Shown piece by piece: positions 51,454-57,987 of a stretch of DNA of 64,000 nt. The first letter of the stretch is position 1; each line of letters opens with the position of its first letter. Position numbers and translations under genes: made by a program. The stretch is from Leifsonia sp. Root112D2 (GTDB lineage Bacteria; Actinomycetota; Actinomycetes; Actinomycetales; Microbacteriaceae): positions 1,791,480-1,855,479 of the forward strand of contig NZ_LMCU01000001.1 of the NCBI RefSeq assembly GCF_001424905.1, read 5' to 3'. The notes under the pieces are model-generated. The model was not told the origin of the DNA, made no database searches, and worked only from the letters and a program-made list of their open reading frames with translations.

Positions 51454-51487
51454 GGTTGAGGAGGCCGCCCGCGGCCGTCTCGAAACC
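51454..51487. repeat. Palindromic repeat near tRNA-Arg (1)
   Basis: GGTTGAGGAGGCCGC and GCGGCCGTCTCGAAACC arms, an imperfect palindrome of the GGTTGAG/CTCGAAACC type, likely intergenic repeat or HNH terminator. Confidence 0.7.
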
Positions 51488-51511
51488 CGCTCACGCCCTG
51501 CACCACCCGCC

Positions 51512-51542
51512 GGTCGAGTAGCGCGAAGCGCGTATCGAGACC
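51512..51542. repeat. Palindromic repeat near tRNA-Arg (2)
   Basis: GGTCGAGTAGCGCG and CGCGTATCGAGACC arms around AAG; same family outline as the copy at 42463. Confidence 0.75.
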
Positions 51543-51678
51543 GAGCCCGCGCTGCGCGGGAGCTGCGCCCCTGCACTGGGGGCCTGCCACCCGCGCCCCG
51601 GCGCACCTCCCGCGCGCGACGCGAACCCGTGCCCCGCAGACCTCGCTGAACCCGACTTCCGCTAAACTCGTCACGCCA

Positions 51679-51750
51679 GCCTCTGTAGCTCAATGGAAGA
51701 GCAACTCCGTCCTAAGGAGCAGGTTGGGGGTTCGAGTCCCTCCAGGGGCA
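51679..51750 (+). tRNA. tRNA-Arg (anticodon CCT), island attachment site
   Basis: 72 nt. Acceptor GCCTCTG/CAGGGGC (one G-T), anticodon loop GTCCTAA, T-arm GGGGG-TTCGAGT-CCCTC (one G-T), discriminator A followed by CC. Its 3' end is the left copy of the 13-bp direct repeat that bounds the accessory island. Confidence 0.95.
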
Positions 51751-51754
51751 CCTT
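51742..51754 (+). other. Putative attL (left end of island)
   Basis: CCAGGGGCACCTT: the last 9 nt of the tRNA plus 4 nt. The identical 13-mer recurs at 58978-58990. tRNA 3'-end repeats of this kind mark integrase-mediated insertions. Confidence 0.75.
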
Positions 51755-52429
51755 GTGATGAGTCGGGACATCGTTGATAGATGTGTCGGGACATTGTTGA
51801 TATTTATGAAGAGCCCGGCCATCGGCCGGGTTCTTTGTTTTGGTCGCGCCAGTAGCTTTTATCGGCGTCGATGAGGTGGTTGCTGAGGACTTCGCCGGTG
51901 GTGAGGTGGGTGACTGTCGCAGTTCCTTCATCGATCAGGATCAGCACGGGTGCGGCGGTGTGTTTGCGGCCGATGCCGAGGTGGTGCATTCTTCCGGCGC
52001 GTCGGATGGAGACTTTCCCGTCGCGATCGACGATGTCGGTTCTGACTCGGTAGTGCGCTGCCAGCGGGGCGTTCTGCGGGGTCGCTTTGATCGTTGCGTC
52101 GTAAGCCTGCTGAGGGGTGTGGCGTCCGAGCGCTCGGTGAGGGCGCTGCTCGTTGTAGATGATGCGGAACCGATCGAGCTGGTCCTGGAGGTCGGGGATG
52201 GCGTCGGCGGGCGGTTGTTTTCCGAGCCAGAGTTTGAGTGTCTGATGGAAGCGTTCGATCTTGCCCTGGGTTTGCGGATGGTAGGGGTGGCCGTTTTTTT
52301 GCGTGATGCGCAGGCTCGTCAGCAGGTATTCGAACGCGTTCTTCCCGCGGGTGAAACGAGCCGTGTAGACGGTGCCATTGTCAGTCAGGGTCGACGCGGG
52401 CGGCCCGTATTCGTTGATGTTGGTGGTGA
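51755..52429 (-). mobile_element. Remnant of an IS481-type element
   Basis: The tRNA-proximal end has two imperfect GTCGGGACAT-GTTGATA repeats, as at IS481 ends, followed on the minus strand by the transposase C-terminal part. The other end is cut by the IS3-family element. Confidence 0.7.
51804..52429 (-). pseudogene. IS481-family transposase, N-terminal part missing
   Basis: The open frame (about 208 codons) reads ASTLTDNGTVYTARFTRGKNAFEYLL, TQKNGHPYHPQTQGKIERFHQTLKLWLG, IIYNEQRPHRALGRHTPQQAYDA, then the usual IS481 C-terminal beta domain to GRMHHLGIGRKHTAAPVLILIDEGTATVTH. It keeps the second catalytic Asp (TDNG) and the Glu (KIERFH) but lacks the helix-turn-helix and first Asp, and there is no start codon. 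The run of seven A/T at 52294-52300 is in frame. Non-functional. Confidence 0.85.
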
Positions 52430-52453
52430 AGTGATTCGCCCTGGGTTTCGTTC

Positions 52454-53380
52454 CTAGTTTTTTTCGAGGGCGGCGGTTGCCGTCTCGGTGTGTTCGAGGT
52501 CAGCGTAGTACGCGGCCTCGACTTCGACCGGGGTGCGCATGTCGAGCTCCCCGTGAAGGCGCTGGTTGTTCCACCACCAGACCCATTCCAGGGTCGCGAG
52601 CTCGACTTGCTCGACCGTGCGCCAGGGTCCTTGGCGGCGGATCAGTTCGGCCTTATAGAGCGCGTTGATGGCCTCGGCGAGAGCATTGTCATACGAATCG
52701 CCGACTGTTCCTGTTGAGGGCGTCGCGCCGAGCTCGACGACGCGATCGGTGTAGACCAACGACATGTAGTTCGACCCGTGATCGGAATGATGAGTTAGAC
52801 CGGTCAGATCGCCTCCTGCGGTGAAGGCGGCCATGTCCAGTGCGTGCAGTGGCAAGATGTCTGCTTTGAGAGTCGAGGCGACGTTAAAGCCGACGATCTT
52901 ACGAGCGAATACATCGGTGACGAACGCGACATATGCGAAGCCCTGCCATGTCCGAACATAAGTGATGTCAACGACCCACAGCCGGCAGGGCGCGACCGCA
53001 GTGAACTGGCGCTGCACCAGATCCCGCGGCTTCACTCCCGCAGGATCAGACTTGGTAGTGAAGACCTTTTTGCTGCGGTGGACTCCCCGCAACCCCAGCG
53101 ATCGCATGATCCTGCCAGTCTGGTCCCGGCCCAGCACCCATCCCTGACGGCGCATCAGGGCATGCATTTTGTGGACCCCATAGACACCGTAGTTCTCGGC
53201 ATGAAGGCGCAGAATCTCACCGCCGAGCAGCTGATCGGACAACGCCCTGGCCGACGGCGGTCTGGCCTTAGCGGCCCGATACCCGCGAGCGGTCATGAAC
53301 CCACATTCCGTCGCACGCATCGTGCGGCAGACGGCCTCGACCCCGAACTGATCCTTGAACGTGTCCACGTATCGGATCAT
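52454..53380 (-). CDS. IS3-family transposase OrfB (DDE)
   Basis: 308 residues. HTH_21 region (about 50-105), then the integrase core with catalytic Asp138 (WVVDITYV), Asp200 (HSDHGSNY) and Glu236 (DNALAEAIN), spacing 35 between the last two, and WWWNNQRLHGELDMRTPVEVE at the end. It acts with OrfA, probably as a frameshifted OrfAB fusion. ATG overlaps the orfA stop (ATGA). Appears intact. Confidence 0.93.
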   Translation of the reverse strand: MIRYVDTFKDQFGVEAVCRTMRATECGFMTARGYRAAKARPPSARALSDQLLGGEILRLHAENYGVYGVHKMHALMRRQGWVLGRDQTGRIMRSLGLRGVHRSKKVFTTKSDPAGVKPRDLVQRQFTAVAPCRLWVVDITYVRTWQGFAYVAFVTDVFARKIVGFNVASTLKADILPLHALDMAAFTAGGDLTGLTHHSDHGSNYMSLVYTDRVVELGATPSTGTVGDSYDNALAEAINALYKAELIRRQGPWRTVEQVELATLEWVWWWNNQRLHGELDMRTPVEVEAAYYADLEHTETATAALEKN

Positions 53381-53691
53381 CTCGTCATGGGGCGGTCGAG
53401 TTCCGCGGCGAAAAACGCTGACGCAGTCCGCAAGATCTCGTTCGCCCGCCGAAGCTCGGCGTTCTCACGCTTCAACCGTTTCAGCTCAACGTTTTCCTCG
53501 CTCGTCACGCCGGGGCGCACCCCGGAATCGATCTCGGCACGGCGACGCCACTTGCGCAACGTCTCCGGGCCCACACCGAGCTTCGTGCTGACATGGCGGA
53601 TTGCCGCGTACTCGGTCTCATGCTCGGGAATCGACTCCTCGAGCATCCGCAAAGCACGCTGCCGGAACTCCGGCGGAAATTGACGGGGCAT
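53377..53691 (-). CDS. IS3-family transposase OrfA
   Basis: 104 residues. Helix-turn-helix RQFPPEFRQRALRMLEES...VSTKLGVGPETLRKWRRRAEIDSG and a leucine-zipper-like helix VELKRLKRENAELRRANEILRTASAFFAAELDRP. A TTTTTC stretch in ASAFFAAE could allow a -1 shift into orfB. Confidence 0.9.
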   Translation of the reverse strand: MPRQFPPEFRQRALRMLEESIPEHETEYAAIRHVSTKLGVGPETLRKWRRRAEIDSGVRPGVTSEENVELKRLKRENAELRRANEILRTASAFFAAELDRPMTR

Positions 53692-54175
53692 AGTTCATCC
53701 TCCCAAAGGAAGCGGAACCAAACCCAGCGCGAATCACTAGCGAAGCAAGGGAGTGTAGGAGTGTAGCGAGCGATAGCTCTTCTCTTGCTGCTGGACAGAG
53801 ATTCTTGTTTGGCCCATGTTTTGGGTGATCGTGCGGAGTTCGAGCCGTTCTCCTCTGCCTCGACTACATCGTTCTTGATGCTCTTTCTCTCTCGCTTTGG
53901 ATGAGGGAGTGAGAGCTGTCTCCGAATTCGGGCATAGCTAGCCTTTGTTGGGGCCGCATAACTTTGAATATCTCTGTTCTTGAATGCTTGGGCCTTGTGA
54001 GCGAAGCGAGCGTCACCCCTTTTGGGGTCGAGCTGCGTCGCAGCCCCGCTAGGGGTTGTGGCGTGGTTCGTTGGGTTTCCTGCTGCGGGTGCAGGTGAGA
54101 GAGTCTGCGTGAAGGCTCGGGTGGGTAAGGCTGAGTGTGTGTTAGCTCGAATGTGGACATAGGTCTAACCCCCCT

Positions 54176-54260
54176 GTCCTGAACGAGTGGCAGAAAACTC
54201 GGGGGACAGTCGCGGGGACTGCCTCGTTCAGGACTTAGGAGCTGCTTGCTTAGAGCAGCT
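54176..54260 (+). repeat. Two consecutive hairpins in the island
   Basis: GTCCTGAACGAG and CTCGTTCAGGAC arms with inner GGCAG/CTGCC (54176-54234), then AGCTGCT/AGCAGCT (54240-54260). Strand is arbitrary. A structured RNA or recombination site is possible. Confidence 0.55.
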
Positions 54261-54744
54261 AGCGGGCCTCACGGTTGCCGCCGACTTCGGGGGGTTCGCT
54301 AATCAGGTTGCCCTGTCAGCTATCACACTCGCCCCTCGTCGTTGAAGGAGTGAGTAGCTATGATCGGCGTTCTGACCCTCTGTTGGTCAGCCTCATGAGA
54401 ATTGAGGAGTGTTGAGTGGAAGTCCCTACTTTTCACAAACACCTGATCTACTCAGCCTTACCGCTACATCTTCGGTCATACCGTGGACAGCACCCACGCG
54501 TTTCACTCAATCCCGCTTGGTAGCTGAACAGTTCGGACTTCTCCGCTTATCCAACCTCTTGGCGGTCGCCTCTAACGATGCTGTGGTCTTTAGCCACTCA
54601 CTCTCATATGGCGGGGAAGAGTGTGTCGTTCGTATTGTTCAGTGACAGAGGATGCCTCACTCTGCCTATGTGGTTGTTCTGATCGAGTCGCGTACAAATG
54701 ACTTGCTCACAGACTGTTATCGGCACTTCGCACTCACCTGGTGC

Positions 54745-54768
54745 TGTTGACCCGATATTGGGTCAACA
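54745..54768 (+). promoter_or_regulatory. Perfect palindrome upstream of the PLD-like gene
   Basis: TGTTGACCC (54745-54753) and GGGTCAACA (54760-54768) around GATATT. A 9-bp-arm operator 61 bp before the start codon; probably bound by a dimeric regulator. Confidence 0.75.
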
Positions 54769-54829
54769 TGCTTCGTCTCGGATGATGGTTACTGTTGGCT
54801 TGGCCCGTTGACCTGCCATAGTCGTAGGC

Positions 54830-55660
54830 ATGGTTACGCTCAGCAACGAATCGATCCTCAAGGGCCTCAGCTACCTGAAGATACTCAACGAGAGCAACGT
54901 CTACCCTTCGGTAGGTCACGTCAATGCATTCGTCGCGACTCCTCTGCCGCAGTCGGTTCTTGATCGCCAACTGAACTCTCCATTTGCAGCTCTTCGTGAC
55001 CGTGAAATCGCGCAGTACCTATTGAAGACAGGCATGGCTGAGGATGAGGAACGCAACGACGAGCTGAGCTTGACTCCTGTCGGCTTGGCCTTCCTCCGTG
55101 GCCTCGAAAAGATCGAGAGCAGTGGGACTTCGGGGGAGTCCGTTCTTGAGGTGGTGGGTCGCCTTGAAGACCCGATCACTTATTCCAAGCTGCTGACCGA
55201 GATTGATAAGCAGCCGAGCGCGCTTGTCATTGATCCGTATCTTCCCTCGGGTGATCTTCTTACCCTGATCGAGTTGCCTAGCGTGAAGCGTGTCCTCACT
55301 CGGGATATCAGCATCAAGGGGCAGAAGCAGGAGGAGCGAAAGCGGCACCTTGCCATTGCTTTGGGTGCGCGGCCCGAGGTCGAGCTGCGCTTCCTGCCTG
55401 TGGAAATCAAGGAGCTTCACGACCGCTATGTGCTTCCGTCATCGGGCGAGGGTCTGATGATCGGAACCTCACTTGGTGGTTCGCAGCTCACGGTAGTCAC
55501 TCACTTGGGTGCTGATTCCACAGACGTGCTGCTCAAGCATTACGAGACCCTTTGGGAACAGGCGACACCGCTAGCCCCTATCGAGCGGTTGAAAGTCACC
55601 GAGGAGGAGAACGCCGCCGAGGTGGAGGCACCCAAGGCGAAAGCGCCGAAGCCCAAATAG
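54830..55660 (+). CDS. Winged-helix plus phospholipase-D-like protein
   Basis: 276 residues. N-terminal half (about 1-95) looks like a winged helix (FAALRDREIAQYLLKTGMAEDEE...LSLTPVGLAFLRGL). C-terminal half has a beta/alpha core (SALVIDPYLPSGDLLTLIELPSVKRVLTRD) and HDRYVLP (His197-Asp198) with GEGLMIGTSLGGSQLTVVTHL, resembling the MIT_C/PLD-like end found in defence and signalling proteins. A charged Ala/Lys/Pro tail closes it. The second His-Lys-Asp of true PLD is not visible, so it may bind rather than cut. First gene of the island cargo. Confidence 0.6.
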   Translation: MVTLSNESILKGLSYLKILNESNVYPSVGHVNAFVATPLPQSVLDRQLNSPFAALRDREIAQYLLKTGMAEDEERNDELSLTPVGLAFLRGLEKIESSGTSGESVLEVVGRLEDPITYSKLLTEIDKQPSALVIDPYLPSGDLLTLIELPSVKRVLTRDISIKGQKQEERKRHLAIALGARPEVELRFLPVEIKELHDRYVLPSSGEGLMIGTSLGGSQLTVVTHLGADSTDVLLKHYETLWEQATPLAPIERLKVTEEENAAEVEAPKAKAPKPK

Positions 55661-55664
55661 GCGC

Positions 55665-55720
55665 TGTGCCATATCGAGGCTGAGGGGACACCGATTGGTG
55701 TCTGTGAGCGTCGGTACAGT
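55665..55720 (+). promoter_or_regulatory. Shared island element R1 and promoter of the Pycsar operon
   Basis: TGTGCCA, ATCGAG and GAGGGGACA over 26 bp (55665-55690), then TACAGT (55715-55720) as -10, and ATG at 55727. The TSS would lie about at the ATG, so the mRNA may be leaderless. The same layout recurs at 57885. Confidence 0.6.
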
Positions 55721-55726
55721 CAGGTC

Positions 55727-56269
55727 ATGAAGAAATGGCTGTTTCGCTCAAATTTCGATGAGGCGGCAGAACTGCAAGCCGAGCAACGAGCGTGGGAAAT
55801 CTATCGCTCCCACGCTGAGTGGATTGCGCGCGTTGATATCAAGGCCTCGATCCTTCTCGCGTTGCAAGGGATCGCGCTCGGCGCGGTTTTCACTATGACA
55901 GCGGCAGATCGCCCTTTTGCTTCCCTTCCGCATTGGTGGGACATCGCGGCGTTCATCGTGGGAGTGGGGCTATTGCTCGCGGGTCTCGTTCTCGCAGTGC
56001 TTGTAATCGCACCACGGGTGAGAACGAAGAAGCCGTCCAAGCGCGCACTTCACGACTTCATCTACTTCGGTCACACGCGTTGGTGGAAAGCGGATGACCT
56101 CGAACGAACCCTTCATGATTCGGCCCTGACAGTGTTGTCTAGGCAGCTCATCATCTTGGGCGGGATTGCTTGGCAGAAACACCTGTTCGCGATGTGGGCC
56201 ACGTGGCTCTTCCTCGCATCAGTCGTGATTCTGTCTGCGCTCGCCCTTTACCTAAGTTTGTGGGGCTAG
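55727..56269 (+). CDS. pycTM: Pycsar membrane effector (PycTM-like)
   Basis: 180 residues. A cytosolic N-terminus with EWIARVDIKASILLALQGIALG (the WI-x-x-D-x-KAS signature of PF18967-type effectors) leads into helix 1 (about 41-58), helix 2 (72-95), a basic loop (RVRTKKPSKRALHD), and helix 3 (156-178). PycTM is activated by cCMP or cUMP and damages the membrane of infected cells, aborting phage growth. Its stop lies 2 bp before the cyclase ATG; here effector precedes cyclase. The function is by family and operon; no assay. Confidence 0.75.
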   Translation: MKKWLFRSNFDEAAELQAEQRAWEIYRSHAEWIARVDIKASILLALQGIALGAVFTMTAADRPFASLPHWWDIAAFIVGVGLLLAGLVLAVLVIAPRVRTKKPSKRALHDFIYFGHTRWWKADDLERTLHDSALTVLSRQLIILGGIAWQKHLFAMWATWLFLASVVILSALALYLSLWG

Positions 56270-56271
56270 CG

Positions 56272-56997
56272 ATGGAAGCCAAATTCCGCGTATATGACCA
56301 TGTAGCAGGCGCTAAGCGCATCCGCGACATCCTGAATCAGTCAGACCTCGACTATCAAGAGAGGGACAGTCTTCCGTCGCGTGATGACCTAACTTTCAGC
56401 AACGGCTTCTACGCCTACTCTTCCGCGCTTTTCATCGACATCAGAAAATCATCTGAACTACCGAGCAAGCACACACGCCCTGTACTCGCTCGCCTTTATC
56501 GCGCCTTCGTGAGTGAGATGGTCGCCGTGTTCTCAGCAGACGCGTTCGTGCGAGAGGTAAACATCGTGGGCGACTGTGTTTGGGCCGTTTACAACACTCC
56601 GTCGAAGACTGACATCGATGACGTTTTCGCAAGGGCGTACACCGCCAACTCCATGGTCAACATCTTGAATAAGGAGCTGACGAAGCGCGGCATCACCAAT
56701 ATCGAGGTCGGGATTGGGATGTCGTACGGACGCGCCCTCATGGTCAAGGCAGGCTACGAGGGAAGCGGAATAAACGATGTCGTCTATATGGGCGACGTAG
56801 TAAATCAAGCAGCGAAGCTCGCAGCTCAGGGGAGCAAGACGTATCTCGATAGGCCGTTCATGGTGGATGACGTTTTCTACTCGAACCTCAATGACCACAA
56901 CAAGACGCTGCTCACATGGAACTCAAGCAGAGGATGTTGGCACGGCACTGTGATCGCGACGGGCATAGACGAGTGGACTACAGAGCAGTACAGCTAA
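56272..56997 (+). CDS. pycC: Pycsar class III nucleotidyl (pyrimidine) cyclase
   Basis: 241 residues with a class III cyclase homology domain. First metal Asp56 is in SALFIDIRKSSELPSKH, second Asp101 in VREVNIVGDCVWAVYNTP, followed by VGIGMSYGRALMVKAGYEGSG (148-165) and VVYMGDVVNQAAKLAAQG (Asn178 and partners). The adjacent PycTM gene makes a pyrimidine cyclase (cCMP or cUMP) more likely than an adenylate cyclase; which base cannot be told from sequence. A 28-residue charged N-terminal region precedes the domain. ATG at 56272 has GGGG nearby. Confidence 0.78.
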   Translation: MEAKFRVYDHVAGAKRIRDILNQSDLDYQERDSLPSRDDLTFSNGFYAYSSALFIDIRKSSELPSKHTRPVLARLYRAFVSEMVAVFSADAFVREVNIVGDCVWAVYNTPSKTDIDDVFARAYTANSMVNILNKELTKRGITNIEVGIGMSYGRALMVKAGYEGSGINDVVYMGDVVNQAAKLAAQGSKTYLDRPFMVDDVFYSNLNDHNKTLLTWNSSRGCWHGTVIATGIDEWTTEQYS

Positions 56998-57007
56998 AGC
57001 TGCTCCC

Positions 57008-57865
57008 TCATCGTTTGACCTTCATCCGTGTGGCCGTGGGTTTGCTTGCTTCTTCGAATAGTCTCAACAGCTCTTCTGCGTTTTCCACTGCGACAAGTAG
57101 GAACCCTGCGGTGAGCGTCACCCGTGAGGTGAGCCTGAAGGTCAAACCAAGTGCATCCGCGTGCCCTGTGGGTACTCGCTCAAGGAGGGCCGAAATCACG
57201 TCTCCGTTCGCGTGCGCGGTTCCGCTACATGCTTTCCATGTTTGCAATCCCGTTATCACCATGCGTTTGCCGCTCATGAATCGGTCGGCCTGAGCAACAA
57301 CATCCGTGGTGGTTGGGGTCTTGCTGATGTCGTGGTTGCGGTAGTCGCTGAGCTGCTGTTGAAGAGCGACGAGCCGTACCCTCACATCATTGCGATTCGG
57401 TGGAGTCATCTGAGCGGTGGCGAAGACCTTCTCCATGCCTTCAATGTCTTCGTTGTTCTCGTAGCTCAGCCGAAGTGACAGCCATGCCTGCTTCTGCTTA
57501 GTGCCTGCGTTGAGCATCCATATCCCGTAGGAGGTCGCCTCCACAGCCGATCGGATAAGGGCGTAGTGAGCGAGCATCGGAATCTCGTTGGTGGTGTCCA
57601 CGTACTTGATGAGCATGCGGATCGAATCGAGGCTGACGTTCATGAAGTCACGGAGCTGATAACTGGACGGCTTGTACGGGGTGAGCTGATCCACCTCGGA
57701 AAGGCGACTGCCTGCTTGGGGGCGAGGGTAACTCTCCCATTTCTCTAATAGAGGGGCAGCTCGTTGCTTCGCTTCGCTAAGTACAAACTCACCGACCTTC
57801 CGCTCGCTCTCGCTCTCGCGAGTGTCCATTCGGAAGTTCGGGTTTGGCATGCCCCATGGTCTCAT
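57008..57865 (-). CDS. Unrecognised helical protein in island
   Basis: About 285 residues, mostly helical: SYQLRDFMNVSLDSIRMLIKYVDTTNEIPMLAHYALIRSAVEATSYGIWMLNAG, WLSLRLSYENNEDIEGMEKVFATAQM, and MVITGLQTWKACSGTAHANGDVISALLERV. No catalytic motif identified. It ends 11 bp from the cyclase stop, convergent. Its start is uncertain (ATG at 57865, 57850 or 57829). The R2 element lies in its upstream region too. May be a further defence component. Confidence 0.65.
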   Translation of the reverse strand: MRPWGMPNPNFRMDTRESESERKVGEFVLSEAKQRAAPLLEKWESYPRPQAGSRLSEVDQLTPYKPSSYQLRDFMNVSLDSIRMLIKYVDTTNEIPMLAHYALIRSAVEATSYGIWMLNAGTKQKQAWLSLRLSYENNEDIEGMEKVFATAQMTPPNRNDVRVRLVALQQQLSDYRNHDISKTPTTTDVVAQADRFMSGKRMVITGLQTWKACSGTAHANGDVISALLERVPTGHADALGLTFRLTSRVTLTAGFLLVAVENAEELLRLFEEASKPTATRMKVKR

Positions 57866-57884
57866 TCGAGTACGACGCCTGACC

Positions 57885-57939
57885 TGTGCCACATCGAGTC
57901 CGAGGGGACAAGGGGTGCGTCGGGCGGCGACCGTACTCT
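57885..57939 (+). promoter_or_regulatory. Shared island element R2 with promoter
   Basis: Twenty-six bases (57885-57910) differ from R1 at three positions; TACTCT (57934-57939) is the -10, spaced 23 nt from the element (24 in R1). Ends TGTGCC and GGGACA form a loose inverted repeat. Confidence 0.6.
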
Positions 57940-57945
57940 TATCCC

Positions 57946-57987
57946 ATGAAGACCAAGAGCTGTTCGGTCGCGAGGGTGACTCGATGA
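57946..57987 (+). CDS. 13-residue leader peptide coupled to the next gene
   Basis: ATG at 57946 reads MKTKSCSVARVTR and stops at a TGA that overlaps the ATG of the next gene (ATGA at 57984). It begins seven bases after the -10, so it would be a leaderless start, and it may couple translation of the zinc-ribbon gene. Confidence 0.45.
   Translation: MKTKSCSVARVTR

Larger units (their letters stand above)
52430..53738 (-). mobile_element. IS3-family insertion sequence
   Basis: About 1.31 kb. The ends are inverted repeats: AGTGATTCGC then CTGGGTTTCGTTCC at 52430-52454, matched (2 differences in 25) by the complement of 53714-53738. It carries orfA and orfB on the minus strand. No target duplication flanks it, in line with a deletion next to it. 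Confidence 0.85.
53739..54829. other. Gene-poor 1.1-kb interval with several hairpins
   Basis: Lower in GC than the host. It has AGCGAAGC-type repeats, CACCCC-TTTT-GGGGT and CTGCG/CGCAG hairpins near 54017-54056, a long hairpin at 54176-54234, a second at 54240-54260, a CTGACC/GGTCAG hairpin near 54374-54392 and a 24-bp palindrome at 54745-54768. Small frames at 53864-54160 (minus) and 54409-54645 (plus) have no features of real proteins. Could hold untranslated RNA or a lost gene. Confidence 0.6.

Noticed and set aside
52294..52300. Frameshift in the IS481 transposase at the seven-T run
   Set aside because: Translation through the run gives TQKNGHPYHPQTQGKIERFH in frame.
53864..54160. 98-codon minus-strand frame in the island
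   Set aside because: Low complexity, spans hairpins, no ribosome site.
54409..54645. 78-codon plus-strand frame in the island
   Set aside because: TTG start with weak GGAG; composition not protein-like. Kept in mind only as a remote possibility.
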